From NCBI RefSeq assembly GCF_014137995.1, contig NZ_JACGWV010000001.1, positions 1,674,001-1,738,000 on the forward strand: DNA of 64,000 nucleotides. The letters are read 5' to 3'. Every line of letters begins with the position of its first letter. Positions within the stretch are counted from its first letter, which is position 1. Source of the DNA: Promicromonospora sukumoe (GTDB lineage Bacteria > Actinomycetota > Actinomycetes > Actinomycetales > Cellulomonadaceae). The notes beneath the pieces are model-generated. The model did not search any database. It was not told the DNA's origin and saw only the letters and a list, made by a program, of their open reading frames with translations. A program made the translations under genes and the position numbers. Positions 17,569 to 25,611 of this stretch are shown here, piece after piece.

Positions 17569-20334
17569 GTGCAGCTCGTACCAGCGTTCCGTCCTGCCCT
17601 TCATCTGGTGACAGCGGTGTCAGTCCTCGCGCTCGTCGCGAGCGGGCTGGTGGTCGCGGGCACCGCCAGCGCGGCCCCGGCGGGCACCGGGCCGGGTGGC
17701 GGACCGGGCGGGTCAGGTGCGGCGGCGTCGGAATGGCGCGTGGACGGCCCGCGCGGCTCGCACCTGGACGGGCTGCTGCGCCTGGACGAGGCCGGTCAGG
17801 TCGCGCTCGACGTGCGGTCCGACGGCGGCACGGTGCTCTCGGCCACGCGCCTCGGGCTGCGGGGCAGCGACGGCGACCTGACCACCGGCCTCACCTTCGC
17901 CGGCCGCAGCGACCGCACGGTCCGCGACGCCTACGCCATGTCCACGGGCAAGCGTGAGCGCCGGGCCTATACGCACCGCGAGTCGGTGTTCACGTTCGAC
18001 GGCGCGGCCGGCGGCCGCCTGCGCATCGCGGTCCGGGTGGCCGACGACGGCGTCGCCTACCGCTACCTCGTCGACGGACCGGGCGAGCACCGGGTCGACG
18101 ACGAGTCGGGCGCGTGGGAGCCGGCCGCGGACGGGCCGGCGTGGATGCAGCGCTCCTACGCCGTCAACTACGAGGCCGAGTGGAGCACCACGACCGCGGC
18201 GGCGGGCAACGGCTCCGGCAGCGTCGGGTACCCGGTGCTGTTCGGCCAGGGCGACACGTACGCGCTGGTCACGGAGGCCGACCTGCACGGCGACTACTCC
18301 GGCACGCACCTGGCCCACGAGCCCGGCTCGCTGCGCTACGACGTCGAGCTCTTCGAGGGGCGCCCCGTGACCACGACGGGCGACCTGTCGACCCCGTGGC
18401 GGGTCGCGGTCGTCGGGGACCTGCCCGGCGTCGTCGGCTCCACGCTGGTGGACGACCTGGCCACGCCCGCCGCCCTGGACCCGGAGGCGGACTGGATCAG
18501 GGTGGGCCGGTCGAGCTGGAGCTGGCTGACGGACGCGGGCAGCCCGCGTGACGAGGCGCGCCAGCGCGACTTCGTGGACCTGTCCGCGCGCAACGGCTGG
18601 GAGTACGTGCTGCTGGACGAGGGCTGGGACGCGAGCTGGGTGCCGCGCACGGTCCGCTACGCGCACACCCGCGGCGTCGACGTCATCGTCTGGTTCCACA
18701 GCCGCGACCTGCGCACGCAGGAGCAGCGCGACGAGTGGCTGCCGCGCCTGAAGTCGTGGGGCGTGAGCGGCATCAAGGTCGACTTCATGGACTCCGACTC
18801 GCAGGAGATCCACCGGTGGTACGACGACGTGGCGCGCGACACCGCCAGGTACGAGTTGATGATCAACTTCCACGGCGCGGCCCTGCCCACGGGCCTGCAG
18901 CGCACGTGGCCGCACATCATGAGCTACGAGGCCGTGCGCGGCATGGAGAACGGGATCAGCCCCGAGCGCAGCCTCATCGTGCCGTTCACGCGCGGCGTCG
19001 TCGGGTCGATGGACTTCACGCCCGTGGTGTTCTCCCGCGACAACGACCGCACGTCCAAGGCGCAGCAGGCCGCGATGGGCGTCGTCTACGAGTCGGGCTG
19101 GCAGCACATCTCGGACAAGCCCGAGGGGTACGACGACGAGCCCAACGCGCTGCCGTTCCTGCGGAACCTGCCCACGACCTGGGACGAGGTGCGGCTGCTC
19201 AGCGGCACGCCGGGCCAGGACGCGGTGCTCGCTCGGCGGTCCGGCGACCGGTGGTTCGTGGGCGGCATGCGGGCCGGCTCCGGCGACCCGCTGCGCCTCC
19301 CGCTGGAGGGCCTCGCGCGCGGTTCCAAGGTGGTGGTCGACCTGCTGACCGACGACGGCGACGACGGGTCGGCCACCGTGCACTCCACGGTCCGCACCAC
19401 GACGCGGGACACGCTGCGGGTGCCGACGGCGGAGAACGGCGGCTTCGTGGCGGTCGTGTGCGCCGCGACGGGCGGACGGGAGTCCTGCCTGGAGCCGCTC
19501 GAGGCGCGGCCGGACGCCGCGATCACGGTCGACCCGGTCGAGGCCGACGTCGCGCCCGGCAGCACCGTGGAGGTGACGGCCGCGTTCACCGTCGCGGACC
19601 GCGCCGTCACGCGCGTGCGCCTGACGCCGGACCTGCCCGCGGGGTGGACCACCGACCAGGGCGCCCGCACCGTGGCGCGGCTCGCCGCCGGGCAGACCGC
19701 GCGCTTCACCTGGCAGGTCAGCGTGCCGGCCGACGGCGCCCCGGGCACGTACGAGGTGCCCGTCGACGTGGACTACCGGGCCGGTGGTGCGACCGGGGGC
19801 GGCGCGACCGGTCGCGGCGAGTACGTCGCCGCGAGCCAGGCGACCCTGTGGGTCACGCCGCCCGCCCCGACGGGCAGCCCGTACGTCTCCGACCTGGAGT
19901 GGACCGAGCAGTCGAACGGCTACGGCCCGGTCGAGCGCGACCGGTCCAACGGCGAGGCCGCGGGCGGCGACGGCAACCCGCTGCGGATCGCGGGCGTCAC
20001 CTACGCCAAGGGCATCGGCATGCACGCCACCGGCTCGGTGACCGCCTGGCTGGGCGGCGCCTGCACGGCGTTCACCGCCGTCGTCGGGATCGACGACGAG
20101 GTGCTCGACAAGCCGGGCGACACCGGCGTCGGCTCAGTGCGGTTCGCCGTCTACGGTGATGGCGTGCTGCTCACCGAGACGCCGGTCCTGTCCAACGACG
20201 ACGGCGGGGTGCCGCTCGACGTCGACGTCACCGGCGTGCGCCGTCTGCGCCTGGTCGCCGACGAGGGGCCGGACGGCAAGAACTTCGACCACGCGGACTG
20301 GGGCGACGCGCGGGTGGAGTGCGGGGAGGTCTGA
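17569..20334 (+). CDS. Secreted glycoside hydrolase family 97, retaining (alpha-galactosidase-like) type, with NPCBM module
   Basis: A 921-residue exported enzyme. The signal peptide covers about residues 1-35 (hydrophobic core LVTAVSVLALVASGLVV, then ASA). The GH97 N-domain, TIM-barrel and C-domain follow (LDEGWDASW, SGIKVDFMDSD, NFHGAALPTGLQRTWPH, SYEAVRGMEN). Asp405 in KVDFMD matches the Asp nucleophile of the retaining GH97 subgroup, typified by the Bacteroides alpha-galactosidase BtGH97b, so alpha-galactosidase is the best guess. A NEW3-like beta domain sits at about 640-760, and an NPCBM (novel putative carbohydrate-binding) module begins at about 771 (YVSDLEW...GIGMHATGSV). The GTG start follows AAGGGAG at 17557-17563. 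Appears monocistronic. Confidence 0.85.
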   Translation: MQLVPAFRPALHLVTAVSVLALVASGLVVAGTASAAPAGTGPGGGPGGSGAAASEWRVDGPRGSHLDGLLRLDEAGQVALDVRSDGGTVLSATRLGLRGSDGDLTTGLTFAGRSDRTVRDAYAMSTGKRERRAYTHRESVFTFDGAAGGRLRIAVRVADDGVAYRYLVDGPGEHRVDDESGAWEPAADGPAWMQRSYAVNYEAEWSTTTAAAGNGSGSVGYPVLFGQGDTYALVTEADLHGDYSGTHLAHEPGSLRYDVELFEGRPVTTTGDLSTPWRVAVVGDLPGVVGSTLVDDLATPAALDPEADWIRVGRSSWSWLTDAGSPRDEARQRDFVDLSARNGWEYVLLDEGWDASWVPRTVRYAHTRGVDVIVWFHSRDLRTQEQRDEWLPRLKSWGVSGIKVDFMDSDSQEIHRWYDDVARDTARYELMINFHGAALPTGLQRTWPHIMSYEAVRGMENGISPERSLIVPFTRGVVGSMDFTPVVFSRDNDRTSKAQQAAMGVVYESGWQHISDKPEGYDDEPNALPFLRNLPTTWDEVRLLSGTPGQDAVLARRSGDRWFVGGMRAGSGDPLRLPLEGLARGSKVVVDLLTDDGDDGSATVHSTVRTTTRDTLRVPTAENGGFVAVVCAATGGRESCLEPLEARPDAAITVDPVEADVAPGSTVEVTAAFTVADRAVTRVRLTPDLPAGWTTDQGARTVARLAAGQTARFTWQVSVPADGAPGTYEVPVDVDYRAGGATGGGATGRGEYVAASQATLWVTPPAPTGSPYVSDLEWTEQSNGYGPVERDRSNGEAAGGDGNPLRIAGVTYAKGIGMHATGSVTAWLGGACTAFTAVVGIDDEVLDKPGDTGVGSVRFAVYGDGVLLTETPVLSNDDGGVPLDVDVTGVRRLRLVADEGPDGKNFDHADWGDARVECGEV

Positions 20335-20344
20335 CCGGCCCAGC

Positions 20345-20362
20345 GTTCAGCGAGTGTTCAGC
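20345..20362 (+). promoter_or_regulatory. PHO box (PhoP site) in front of the GDPD gene
   Basis: GTTCAGC occurs at 20345-20351 and again at 20356-20362, an exact 11-bp period. Streptomyces PhoP binds direct repeats of GTTCACC-like units with this period (family knowledge). It lies 56 bp before the start of a secreted phosphodiesterase, a typical phosphate-starvation target. Confidence 0.65.
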
Positions 20363-20417
20363 CGGCCGTCGGGTGCGCGTCGCCCCGGCGGCCGGCTGCG
20401 GCACCAGGCTCGCCCCC

Positions 20418-21905
20418 ATGAACTCACGCATCCGTACCCGCGCCGGGGCCGTCGTCACCACGGCCGCCCTGGTGCTGTCCGGCGCCGTCGCCTCCGTGGC
20501 CGGCACCCTGGCCGGTGCCCCGTCCGTCGACGCCGGCCCGGTCGACGCGGCGTCGTCGTCCGCCCTGCACGCCGGCCACGGCGGCCCCGGGCACGGGGGC
20601 CGCACCCCCGCCGAACGCGCCTACCGCGACCTGCTGGACCACGGCCCGGACGCGAAGATCCTGACCGCGGCGCACCGTGCGCAGTGGCGCTCGGCGCCCG
20701 AGAACAGCGAGCCGGCCATCCTGGCGGCGTTCGAGGACGGCGCGGAGATCGTCGAGCTGGACGTCCAGCTCACCGCCGACGGCGTGCCCGTGCTGATGCA
20801 CGACACGACCGTGGACCGCACCACGAACGGCACCGGCCGCGTCGACAGCCTGACGCTGGAGCAGGTCGAGGGCCTGCGGCTGCGCGAGGGGCTGGGCGGC
20901 GCGCAGGCCGCACTCACCGACGAGGGCGTGCCGACCCTGGCCGAGGCGATGCGGCTGGCGAAGGACCGCGGCCTGGTCAACCTCGACAAGGGCTGGCCGT
21001 TCCGCGAGGAGATCTGGGCCGTGCTCACCGAGACCGGCACGGTCCGCAACGGCCTGTTCAAGTCGGACGCGCCCGTCGAGCAGGTGCAGGAGTTCCGCGC
21101 CACGCACCGCGGCGCCGTCTACATGCACATGGTCACCGACGCGAACCTGGCCGACGTCGATAAGTTCGGCGACGACCAGCCCGTGGCCTACGAGGTCAAC
21201 TTCGACAGCACGGCCGACGCCGTCGCGCGCCGTCCGTTCCTGGACCGGGTGGCGAGCGGGAGCCGCGTCTGGAGCAACACGATGTGGAACGGCCTGTCCG
21301 AGCGGATGACGGACGAGGCGTCGCTCATCGACCCGCTGCGCGGCTGGCAGGCGCTGGTCGAGGGCTACAACACCACGATCTTCCAGACCGACGACGTCGA
21401 GAAGCTGGAGAGCTGGCTCCGCACCGGCGAGGGCGACCCGCTGCCGCGCGGCGCCGTCCGGGTCGAGGCCGAGGACTTCCTGCCCGGCGAGGGGGTCGGG
21501 TACCACGACCTCGAGCCTGCCAACCGCAGCAACCTGCAGATGCGCCCGGGGGAGGGCGTGGACATCCAGGACCTGGACGGCGCCGTCAGCCTCGGCTGGA
21601 TGCGCGGCGGCGAGTGGCTCACGTACTCCGTCGAGGTGCCGAAGACCGGTACCTATGAGGTCGCCGTGCGCGCGTCGTCGCCGTACTCGCCCGCCGGGAC
21701 GTACACCGTCTCCTTCGACGACGGCGCGCCGAGCGGCCGGGTCGCGGTCCGGAACACGACCAGCCACGCCAAGCAGGTGCTCCAGCCCAGCGGCGTCACG
21801 CAGCGGCTGACCAAGGGCACGCACACCCTCCGGATCAGCCTGCCCGAGGACGCGTACCAGAACTGGAACCTGGACCGCATCGAGCTCATCCCGGCCGGCC
21901 GCTGA
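20418..21905 (+). CDS. Secreted glycerophosphodiester phosphodiesterase with C-terminal CBM6
   Basis: A 495-residue exported protein. The signal peptide is at about 1-32 (VVTTAALVLSGAVASVAG). The GDPD domain runs from about residue 75: HRAQWRSAPENSEPAI replaces the usual HRG-x-x-PEN start, then EIVELDVQLTADGVPVLMHD carries the metal-binding Glu/Asp and the catalytic His, with DRTTNGTG after it. From about residue 350 (VRVEAEDF) to the end is a CBM6-type beta-sandwich (WMRGGEWLTYSV, NLDRIELI). It should release glycerol phosphate from phosphodiesters outside the cell, with the CBM holding it to a polysaccharide. The PHO box upstream fits. The longer in-frame start at 20319 is rejected because it would lie upstream of the PHO box. 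Confidence 0.85.
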   Translation: MNSRIRTRAGAVVTTAALVLSGAVASVAGTLAGAPSVDAGPVDAASSSALHAGHGGPGHGGRTPAERAYRDLLDHGPDAKILTAAHRAQWRSAPENSEPAILAAFEDGAEIVELDVQLTADGVPVLMHDTTVDRTTNGTGRVDSLTLEQVEGLRLREGLGGAQAALTDEGVPTLAEAMRLAKDRGLVNLDKGWPFREEIWAVLTETGTVRNGLFKSDAPVEQVQEFRATHRGAVYMHMVTDANLADVDKFGDDQPVAYEVNFDSTADAVARRPFLDRVASGSRVWSNTMWNGLSERMTDEASLIDPLRGWQALVEGYNTTIFQTDDVEKLESWLRTGEGDPLPRGAVRVEAEDFLPGEGVGYHDLEPANRSNLQMRPGEGVDIQDLDGAVSLGWMRGGEWLTYSVEVPKTGTYEVAVRASSPYSPAGTYTVSFDDGAPSGRVAVRNTTSHAKQVLQPSGVTQRLTKGTHTLRISLPEDAYQNWNLDRIELIPAGR

Positions 21906-21922
21906 TCCCAGGCCCGGCGCCC

Positions 21923-21968
21923 GTGTCAGACGTACAGGTCCCTCGGGGGACCTGTACGTCTGACACGT
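21923..21968. terminator. Perfect 21-bp hairpin with TCGG loop
   Basis: 21923-21943 and 21948-21968 are exact complements (CGTGTCAGACGTACAGGTCC core) with a 4-nt loop. It starts 18 bp after the GDPD stop and is the likely end of that transcript. Confidence 0.75.
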
Positions 21969-22051
21969 GGTGTGGGTCGGGTGCCCGGGCGGGGGCCTCG
22001 ATTGCATAGGCTTCGGGACATGACGACACATCGACCGGAGCGGGGTGCGCC

Positions 22052-23011
22052 GTGGGTGGCCTGATGGGACTGCTGGACGACATCGCCGCGCTGGCAAAGC
22101 TCGCGGCGGCGTCCATCGACGACGTCGGCGCAGCCACGGGCCGTGCGACCGCCAAGGCGGCAGGTGTCGTCGTGGACGACACCGCCGTGACACCGCAGTA
22201 CCTGCGCAGCATCGCGGCGCAGCGCGAGCTGCCGATCGTGAAGAAGATCGCGATCGGGTCGATCCGCAACAAGCTGGTCTTCATCCTCCCGGCCGCGCTG
22301 CTGCTCAGCCAGTTCCTGCCGTGGCTGCTGCCGATCGTGCTGATGATCGGCGGCACGTACCTCGCCTACGAGGGCGCCGAGAAGATCTGGCACAAGATCT
22401 CCGGCCACTCCGAGGAGACGGTGCTCGCCACGGAGGTGAGCCCCGAGGCGGAGAAGAAGCTGGTCGCGGGCGCGGTCCGCACCGACCTGATCCTGTCGGC
22501 CGAGATCATGGTGATCGCGCTCGACGAGGTCGCCGACGAGTCGTTCTGGTCCCGGCTGACGATCCTCGTCGTGGTGGCCTTCGTCATCACGATCATCGTC
22601 TACGGCATCGTCGCGGCCATCGTGAAGATGGACGACGTCGGGCTGCGGCTCGCCGAACGCGACTCCGGCTTCTCCAAGTCGCTGGGCCGCGGGCTCGTCA
22701 AGGCGATGCCGCGCGTGCTCGCCGTCATCTCCGTGGTCGGCACCGTCGCGATGCTCTGGGTGGGCGGGCACATCCTGCTCGTCAACCTCGGCGCCGACGG
22801 CACCGGCTGGATCCCTGGGCCCTACGAGTGGGTGCACCACCTGGAGGTCGTCATCCACGACGGCGCCGGCGCGCTCGGCGGCACCCTCGGGTGGCTGTTC
22901 AACACGTTCTGCTCCGCGGTCGTCGGCCTGGTGGTCGGCGCGGTCGTGGTGGCCGTGCTGCACCTGCTGCCGTCCCGGAAGAAGGCGACGGAGGAGTCGG
23001 CGGCGCACTGA
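22052..23011 (+). CDS. DUF808 (YedI-like) membrane protein
   Basis: A 319-residue integral membrane protein of the DUF808 family. The family N-terminus GLLDDIAALAKLAAASIDDV and the following TAVTPQYL are clear. About six hydrophobic segments follow (around residues 78-105, 175-200, 220-245, 280-310). Function is unknown in the family. The GTG at 22052 reads VGGLMGLLDD, matching the usual start of the family. It is monocistronic, with a hairpin after it. Confidence 0.85.
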   Translation: MGGLMGLLDDIAALAKLAAASIDDVGAATGRATAKAAGVVVDDTAVTPQYLRSIAAQRELPIVKKIAIGSIRNKLVFILPAALLLSQFLPWLLPIVLMIGGTYLAYEGAEKIWHKISGHSEETVLATEVSPEAEKKLVAGAVRTDLILSAEIMVIALDEVADESFWSRLTILVVVAFVITIIVYGIVAAIVKMDDVGLRLAERDSGFSKSLGRGLVKAMPRVLAVISVVGTVAMLWVGGHILLVNLGADGTGWIPGPYEWVHHLEVVIHDGAGALGGTLGWLFNTFCSAVVGLVVGAVVVAVLHLLPSRKKATEESAAH

Positions 23012-23043
23012 GCTGCTCGGTTCATCTGCTGGGCTCGCGGAGG

Positions 23044-23074
23044 CGGCCCCCGGTGCATGGTGCGCCGGGGGCCG
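23044..23074. terminator. Hairpin between convergent DUF808 and GNAT genes
   Basis: CGGCCCCCGGTGC (23044-23056) pairs with GCGCCGGGGGCCG (23062-23074), 13 bp with one G.U pair and a 5-nt loop. It lies between converging genes and could act for both. Confidence 0.6.
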
Positions 23075-23172
23075 TCTCGCGTCTGCGGGGATGGGTTCCG
23101 GGTCAGGCGCCCGCACCGGGTCGCGTTACCGCGCTGGAACCGGTGCCGGACTCTGGCCGGGCTCCCGCAGCG

Positions 23173-24045
23173 TCACGGACGCGCGGGCGTGTGCACCATG
23201 CCGAACTCGTTGCGGCGTCGCACCACGAACCCGAGGCTCTCGTAGAGCCGGATCGCGTTCGTGTTGTTCGCCGCGGCATGCATCATGGCCCGGGCGCCGC
23301 GCTCGCGGACGTGGTGCACGACGTCGAGCACCAGGCGCGAGGCCAGTCCCTGGCCGCGGAACCGCTCGTCGGTGGCGACGGCGCTGATCTCGGTCCAGCC
23401 GGCGGGCCGCAGGCGCTCGCCGGCCATGGCCGCGAGCACGCCGTCGCGCCGGATGCCGACATACCGGCCCATCTCGTGGGTGCGGGGCAGGAACGGGCCG
23501 GGCTTCGCGCGGGCGACGAGGTCCAGCATCTCCGGGACGTCCGCCTCGCCCAGCACCACGGCCTCCTCGTCGGGGCGGCCCACCAGGCGCGCGGTCTCGA
23601 CGAGCTGCACGCCGGCGAACAGGTCGCCGCGCACCCAGCCCGCCGGGAGCGCGACGGACTCGGGCGGGGCGGGGAAGTCGGCGTCGTACCCGACGAGGTC
23701 GATGATCGCGGCCCAGACGCGCGGGTCGTCCCAGGTGCGGACGGCGGCGAACGGTGAGACGTCCCCGGGGTACCGGCGTACCAGGTCGCCGCCCTCGGCG
23801 AGATGCGCGTGCTCACCGCTGAGCGACGACCACGCGGCGTTGTCCAGCACGGAGTAGTCGGGTTCCGGGGCGGCGGTGGCCGGGGAGCCGGGCGCCGGGA
23901 AGGCGGTCTTCGCGGAGGCGGCCGACGGCTGCTGGTCGGCGCTGGGTGCGGTGGTGGTCGTGGCGCTGGCGGGCGTGGTGGTGCGGGTGGCGGTGGTGCG
24001 TGCCGCGTCGTCGGGCGCCGCGCCGGTGTCGGTCAGAAGGCTCAC
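23173..24045 (-). CDS. GNAT family N-acetyltransferase with low-complexity N-terminus
   Basis: A 290-residue protein. The GNAT domain occupies the C-terminal half, with the acetyl-CoA loop VATDERFRGQGLASRLVLDV at about 219-238 and NNTNAIRLYESLGF near the end. A less conserved domain with YSVLDNAAWSSLSGEHAHLA starts near residue 64. The first about 60 residues are Ala/Thr/Pro-rich and look disordered; a shorter start is possible, but no better start codon with a ribosome site is evident. Substrate unknown. The 370-bp region upstream (24046-24415) holds two blocks of tandem repeats and palindrome B1. Confidence 0.8.
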   Translation of the reverse strand: MSLLTDTGAAPDDAARTTATRTTTPASATTTTAPSADQQPSAASAKTAFPAPGSPATAAPEPDYSVLDNAAWSSLSGEHAHLAEGGDLVRRYPGDVSPFAAVRTWDDPRVWAAIIDLVGYDADFPAPPESVALPAGWVRGDLFAGVQLVETARLVGRPDEEAVVLGEADVPEMLDLVARAKPGPFLPRTHEMGRYVGIRRDGVLAAMAGERLRPAGWTEISAVATDERFRGQGLASRLVLDVVHHVRERGARAMMHAAANNTNAIRLYESLGFVVRRRNEFGMVHTPARP

Positions 24046-24114
24046 GAAATGACCAACTTCTCTGCGGCCACGCGCATTCCGAGGTGTGCCCCTGGGGGCC
24101 GGGTCTGCCGCCGT

Positions 24115-24184
24115 CCGCCGTCCGACGTCGGTTGTCCGCCGCCCGACGTCGGTTGTCCGCCGTCCGCCGTCCGCCGTCGGCCGG
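24115..24184. repeat. 21-bp tandem repeat upstream of the GNAT gene
   Basis: Units 24115-24135 and 24136-24156 differ at one base (CCGCCGTCCGACGTCGGTTG plus T). A third, degenerate part follows to 24184 as CCGCCGTCCGC-like 7-bp steps. It lies immediately next to palindrome B1. Confidence 0.75.
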
Positions 24185-24203
24185 AGGCGGATGCCTGCTG
24201 GGA

Positions 24204-24277
24204 CCTCTCCTTTGAGACCTAAGTTTCTTCGCTTTGAGCCGCCCCAAAGCGAAGAAACTTAGGTCTCAAAGGAGAGG
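24204..24277. repeat. Palindromic element B1: perfect 32-bp arms, 10-nt loop
   Basis: Arms 24204-24235 and 24246-24277, core TTTGAGACCTAAGTTTCTTC. It is nearly identical to B2 (31571-31640) and B3 (46875-46944); only the loop-proximal bases differ. It lies between the end of the lacI-type gene and the start of the GNAT gene, both on the minus strand. Confidence 0.92.
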
Positions 24278-24320
24278 GCGACGACGCTGGCTACCGATCT
24301 CGATGCGGACTGCCGATCTC

Positions 24321-24415
24321 ACCGGCCACCGGCCACCGGCCATGCTCCACGGGCCACCGGTTACCGACCATGCTCCACCGGCCGCCGGCCATGCCCACCG
24401 GCCACCCGCCGGCCA
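24321..24415. repeat. Degenerate CCACCGGCCATGCTCCA-type tandem repeat
   Basis: About three imperfect units of roughly 30 bp built from CCACCGGCCA and CCATGCTCCAC, ending at the stop codon of the lacI-type gene. Together with the block at 24115-24184 it brackets palindrome B1. Confidence 0.6.
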
Positions 24416-25468
24416 CTAACCCTCACGCCCCGGCGCCGCCCCGCTCGACCGCCGGACCCGCAGCACCGCCTCTGCCTCGTAGAGCACCGACTCGGTCCGG
24501 CCCTCCAGCCGTTCCAGCAGCAGCCGCACCGCCTCCCGGCCCAGCGTGATGCCGCTCTGGTCGACGCTGCTCAACGACACGAGCGGGTGCCGTGCGATCG
24601 GCACGTCGTCGTACCCGACGACGGACACGTCGCCTGCGTCGAGGCCTGCCTCCGCGACCGCGCTCAGCACCCCGATCGCCAGGGTGTCGTTGCCCGCGAA
24701 GATCGCCGTCGGGCGGTCGGGGGAGGCCAGCAGGCCGAGCGTCGCGGCGTGCGCCTCGGAGCCGTCGAACATCGTGTGCACCACCTGCGGCTCCAGCCCG
24801 GCCGCCGCCATGCGCTCGCGGTAGACGGCGGTCCGCACCACGTGGGGCTCGGCCCCGGCCTGGCCGGCCCACGGCGGCTCGGGTCGCGACGGGTGGATGG
24901 TCAGGTGCGTGATCCGGGTGTGGCCCAGGTCGAGCAGGTGCGACATGACCTGCTCGGCGCCGGAGCGGTCGTCGCCGGTGATCGTGTCGTAGCGGTCGGA
25001 GCGGTCGTGCCGCCCGATCATCACCAGCGGCGTGCGCTCGGCGACCCGTTCGAGCCAGGCGGGGTCGACGCGCGGCGAGATCGCGACGATGCCGTCGACC
25101 TGGCGGTCGGCGAGGCTGTTGATCGCCACGTCGCCCTTCTGGTCCCGGCCGAGCGGCGCGATGATCATCTGGTACGGGGTCTCCGCGAGCGCCTCCGTGG
25201 CGCCGTCGACGATCATCGTCAGGAAGTCGTTGCCCACCTGCGGGATCTCGAAGCCGAGCGTGAAGCTCGCCCCGCGCATCGCCCGCGCCGCGACGCGCGG
25301 CCGGTACTCCAGGCGCTCGATCGCGGCCTCGACCTGCGTGCGCATGTGCGGGCTGACGCCGTAGGCGTTGCGGATCACCTTGGACACCGCGGCCCGGGAG
25401 ACGCCGGCCTCGCGGGCGACGTCCTGGATGGTAGAGGGCCGCGGGCGGCGGGTCGGTTGGGTGCTCAT
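24416..25468 (-). CDS. LacI family repressor of the rhamnoside locus
   Basis: A 350-residue LacI/GalR regulator. The helix-turn-helix and hinge are at about residues 10-62 (TIQDVAREAGVSRAAVSKVIRN, then RLEYRPRVAARAMR). The periplasmic-binding-like ligand domain follows (TAIFAGNDTLAIGVLSAV, DVSVVGYDDVPIARHPLVS). The ATG at 25466-25468 gives the normal family length; the frame stays open upstream but runs through the operators. It is divergent from the ABC importer operon, and two LacI-type operators lie between. It likely represses both itself and the importer/rhamnosidase genes until a rhamnose-related inducer binds. Confidence 0.9.
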   Translation of the reverse strand: MSTQPTRRPRPSTIQDVAREAGVSRAAVSKVIRNAYGVSPHMRTQVEAAIERLEYRPRVAARAMRGASFTLGFEIPQVGNDFLTMIVDGATEALAETPYQMIIAPLGRDQKGDVAINSLADRQVDGIVAISPRVDPAWLERVAERTPLVMIGRHDRSDRYDTITGDDRSGAEQVMSHLLDLGHTRITHLTIHPSRPEPPWAGQAGAEPHVVRTAVYRERMAAAGLEPQVVHTMFDGSEAHAATLGLLASPDRPTAIFAGNDTLAIGVLSAVAEAGLDAGDVSVVGYDDVPIARHPLVSLSSVDQSGITLGREAVRLLLERLEGRTESVLYEAEAVLRVRRSSGAAPGREG

Positions 25469-25486
25469 CGTGAGGCCATCCTGCCC

Positions 25487-25527
25487 GTGTAGATCGGTTG
25501 ACACCAGAAATGGCACCCCGCTAGCGT
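25487..25527 (+). promoter_or_regulatory. Operator O1 overlapping the promoter of the rhamnoside operon
   Basis: GTGTAGATCGGTTGACAC at 25487-25504 shares its left half with operator O2 and contains the -35 TTGACA (25498-25503). The -10 is TAGCGT at 25522-25527, 18 bp on. The site begins 19 bp from the lacI start, so autoregulation is likely. Confidence 0.7.
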
Positions 25528-25555
25528 GCTCCCACTGAAAGGATTCATCGGTGCG

Positions 25556-25575
25556 AGTGTAGATCGCTCTACACT
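25556..25575. promoter_or_regulatory. LacI-type operator O2
   Basis: AGTGTAGATCGCTCTACACT has 8-bp perfect arms around TCGC, with the central CG typical of LacI-family sites. It lies 37 bp before the binding-protein start and 70 bp centre to centre from O1. Confidence 0.8.
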
Positions 25576-25611
25576 CCGCCGTCCCATCCGTCTCTACAAG
25601 GAGGTAGAGAG

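Noticed and set aside
24234..24419. Short open frames reading KAKKLRSQRRG next to each B palindrome
   Set aside because: The same peptide appears at each copy only because the DNA of the palindrome is the same; there is no ribosome site or conserved length, so these are not leader peptides.
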